Assembly: GCF_039522005.1 (NCBI RefSeq) | Contig: NZ_BAAADA010000215.1 | Coordinates: 1 to 24,068 of the forward strand | Length of the DNA stretch: 24,068 nucleotides | Source of the DNA: Alkalibacterium indicireducens | GTDB taxonomy: Bacteria; Bacillota; Bacilli; Lactobacillales; Carnobacteriaceae_A | Direction: 5' to 3' | Shown here: positions 22,369-24,068 of the stretch, piece after piece | Layout of the letters: each line of letters starts with the position of its first letter | Numbering within the stretch: position 1 is the stretch's first letter | Made by a program: the position numbers and the translations under genes | Notes under the pieces: model-generated | What the model was told of the DNA's origin: nothing | What the model saw: the letters and a program-made list of their open reading frames with translations, nothing else | The model's database searches: none

Positions 22369-22743
22369 TTGAGTGTAACGTTTAATAAGCGTGACCCTAT
22401 CTATCTTCAGGTCATGACCCATCTAAAGAAACAGATTGTCTCAGGTGAGCTGAAACCTGGGGTTGAAATGCCGTCGAGGCGCCAGCTGGCCAATCAGCTT
22501 AAAATCAATCCGAACACCGTTCAGCGGGCCTACAGCGAAATGGAGGAACAGAGATTGATCTTTACAGAACCGAATAAACCCAGCCGGATCAGTGAAGATC
22601 CGAATGTGCTTAATCAGTTGAAAAAAGAATGGCTGAACCAGGCGATCACTCGCTTCGTTTCCGCTATAGACCCTATCGACATGGATCTTGAAGAACTGAT
22701 GCCCATGATCGAACAGGAACTTGCAAATAGAAAGAAGGCTTAA
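22369..22743 (+). CDS. GntR family transcriptional regulator, YtrA subfamily
   Basis: The 124-residue repressor has an N-terminal winged helix of the GntR type (FNKRDPIYLQVMTHLKKQI, then SRRQLANQLKINPNTVQRAY as recognition region, about residues 5-70) and a short C-terminal dimerisation tail, as in the YtrA subfamily. These usually control an adjacent ABC transporter induced by cell-envelope stress or antibiotics. The TTG start at 22369 is chosen because GGAG lies eight bases upstream and the protein then has the usual length. The frame is open further upstream to 22225, but that part covers the leader hairpin and has no homology. The gene is followed two bases later by an ABC ATPase gene that is now broken. 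Confidence 0.9.
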   Translation: MSVTFNKRDPIYLQVMTHLKKQIVSGELKPGVEMPSRRQLANQLKINPNTVQRAYSEMEEQRLIFTEPNKPSRISEDPNVLNQLKKEWLNQAITRFVSAIDPIDMDLEELMPMIEQELANRKKA

Positions 22744-22745
22744 AA

Positions 22746-22967
22746 ATGATCGAAGTTAAAGATATCCATAAACAGTTCGGACGGAAAAAAGTCCTGAACG
22801 GCGTGTCCTTTACGATCGAAAAAGGAGAAATCAGCTGTCTCGTCGGCGTGAACGGGGTCGGTAAAACGACGATCCTGAATGCCATCATGAACCTGACCCC
22901 TGTTAAAAAAGTTAGATCATTTTCTGATGTGATCTTCAACAATCGCGCCTCGTTCGTGGGGCATTAG
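22746..22967 (+). pseudogene. ABC transporter ATP-binding protein, 3'-truncated
   Basis: The frame encodes about 55 residues of a normal ABC ATPase N-terminus (MIEVKDIHKQFGRKKVLNGV..., Walker A VGVNGVGKTT, then MNLTPVKK), followed by 18 unrelated residues to a TAG. Q-loop, signature, Walker B and the rest (normally 230-300 residues in all) are missing, as are any permease genes. The break lies at about 22905-22911. Beyond it is a short stretch with GATCA (22915-22919) and TGATC (22929-22933) that I cannot assign, possibly the edge of an inserted or deleted segment. The second Walker A glycine region reads GVNGVGKTT rather than GxNGAGKTT, which is tolerated in the family. The gene is directly downstream of the GntR gene as one operon. 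Confidence 0.85.
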
Positions 22968-23004
22968 GTGCTGTTATGCGATTACCCTTCCATTTATTTT
23001 ATGT

Positions 23005-23904
23005 TTATCCATTCAAGAATGAAGTATGCTCTTTAACCCATTGAGAATATGTTTTTAGAGGTCTATTAATAATATTTGTAATTTCAGAGTTAAATTCAAC
23101 TGGGTTATTTGAAATGGATTCAAGTACTCCTAATCTGTGAGAGATTTCATACTCATCAAGCCCTTCCTGGCGGAAGTATTCAAAAGCCTCATCTGAGGTT
23201 AATTCTTTGAATTTTATTTCTTTATTTAATACTTCACTTAGGATTTTTTTGCGCTCCAAAGGGCTTATAGAATGCCCATAAACATGCAGTGTTTTATTAG
23301 ATAAATTGACTTGTTGAAGTTCTTTAGAAATTACGAATGCTAAATCTTCTTCATGGATCAGAGGGACTTTTGTATGAACGTATGGCTCTTGAATTAGGCT
23401 ATCTTCTCTTATATGTTCTGCCCAACTTTTACCAGCTGAATAATGGTCTCCAACCAGAGTAGAAGCCATAATATTTGAAGGAACAATACGCGTATGTTTA
23501 ATCTCCGAACGCTCAACTACCACATCAATAGCTAACCAATACCAGCTGTCGGGGGGAAATTGAATTTCTATTTCAGGACCATGTGAAGATAATGTTACTA
23601 TTTTCTTTACACCAGCTTCTTTAGCCATATTTACAGCTTCGTAAACAGTTTCCGGAATAGCTCCTGCGAGAAATACTGCATCTATATTTTCAAATGCCAG
23701 AGGAGTATCGTCAGGTTTCGTAATGCTTCCATTTATGACCTTAGCTTCTTTTGGCCAGTTTTTACTTTGCGATTTATTTGCAAGTATGTGGACATCGAAG
23801 CCTTCTTCAATAAGCTGCCTCGCAAGATGCCGAGATACGAATTCATTGGGAATAGACCCTGGATAATCCACAAAGGGGGTTACTGTCAGTAATATTTTCT
23901 TCAT
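23005..23904 (-). CDS. NmrA-like NAD(P)-binding protein (atypical SDR)
   Basis: This 299-residue Rossmann-fold protein is of the atypical SDR / NmrA group. The general order is right: N-terminal strand MKKILLTVTPF, then GFDVHILANKS, a predicted acidic strand end FENIDAVFLAG, KKIVTLSSHGP, and a C-terminal substrate region with THTRIVPSNIM-like HTRIVPSNIMAST. The usual glycine-rich GxxGxxG loop is not recognisable: TPFVDYPGSIPNEF stands in its place, so cofactor binding may be altered or lost. Such proteins act as reductases, epimerases or redox sensors; I cannot choose. The ATG follows AAGGAGTGAGG by six bases. It is more AT-rich than its neighbours and converges on the broken ABC gene, which suggests it arrived with the event that broke it. 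Confidence 0.75.
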   Translation of the reverse strand: MKKILLTVTPFVDYPGSIPNEFVSRHLARQLIEEGFDVHILANKSQSKNWPKEAKVINGSITKPDDTPLAFENIDAVFLAGAIPETVYEAVNMAKEAGVKKIVTLSSHGPEIEIQFPPDSWYWLAIDVVVERSEIKHTRIVPSNIMASTLVGDHYSAGKSWAEHIREDSLIQEPYVHTKVPLIHEEDLAFVISKELQQVNLSNKTLHVYGHSISPLERKKILSEVLNKEIKFKELTSDEAFEYFRQEGLDEYEISHRLGVLESISNNPVEFNSEITNIINRPLKTYSQWVKEHTSFLNG

Positions 23905-24068
23905 TTAATACCTCACTCCTTATAGAGTTAGAGACACCTAGGAAACTATAGATGCTCTATATAAGTGGATTTAGGGTTTTCTCTTTTGAGTTTTCCCTCC
24001 ACTTATTTTCTTTTTTTAAATTTTTTCACATTTTTATGCTTATTACTTGACTTTTGGTTTTTGCCTAC

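Noticed and set aside
1..24068. CRISPR array, tRNA or rRNA genes
   Set aside because: No regularly spaced direct repeats, no cloverleaf with a 3' CCA-type end and no rRNA-like stretch were seen on either strand.

Overview
The window looks like chromosomal DNA of a low-to-mid GC Gram-positive bacterium of the Lactobacillales. A copY-copA-copZ copper operon with lactic-acid-bacterial cop boxes, a PepV dipeptidase, methionine T-boxes, a TraX-type membrane protein, AGGAGG-type ribosome binding sites and an IS200/IS605 element all point that way. A Carnobacteriaceae member such as Alkalibacterium or a relative is my best guess, but it is inference only. Most genes lie on the minus strand. The plus strand carries only two MATE exporters and a GntR/ABC pair at the right.

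Region by region. 1-313 is the left part of an IS200/IS605 element (tnpA start plus a structured end) inserted into the 3' end of an M20 amidohydrolase gene. 314-2579 is a decaying methionine operon: a promoter, two tandem Met-specific T-box riboswitches, an in-frame metN'-'metQ deletion fusion, and the truncated M20 gene. 2576-4476 holds an SLC9B/NHA-like cation:proton antiporter and pyrrolidone-carboxylate peptidase. 4669-5772 is an unrecognised 367-residue protein. 5985-9291 is the copper operon with two operators. 9395-9610 is an intergenic stretch with nested inverted repeats, possibly a small RNA.

9673-20381 is rich in genes for D-amino acids, Mur-type ligation and cell-wall peptides. 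On the minus strand it has racD (aspartate racemase) with a MurE-like ligase that has an altered specificity loop, a membrane-anchored SH3b plus VanX-like D,D-peptidase, a TraX-like protein and PepV. An ATP-grasp ligase followed by a divergent Mur ligase completes the set. The racD and ATP-grasp genes share a 17-bp sequence just upstream of their starts. I propose that these genes together make a modified wall peptide (for example a D-Asp-containing bridge) or a related peptide built by ATP-grasp and Mur-type enzymes. This is the most promising under-described system here. Two MATE paralogues flank the ATP-grasp/Mur pair.

22190-22967 is a YtrA-type GntR regulator with a self-operator overlapping its promoter and a terminator-like hairpin in its leader, followed by an ABC ATPase gene cut off shortly after Walker A. 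The right edge is an AT-rich NmrA-like NAD(P)-binding protein gene on the minus strand, probably a later acquisition. No tRNA, rRNA or CRISPR array was seen.
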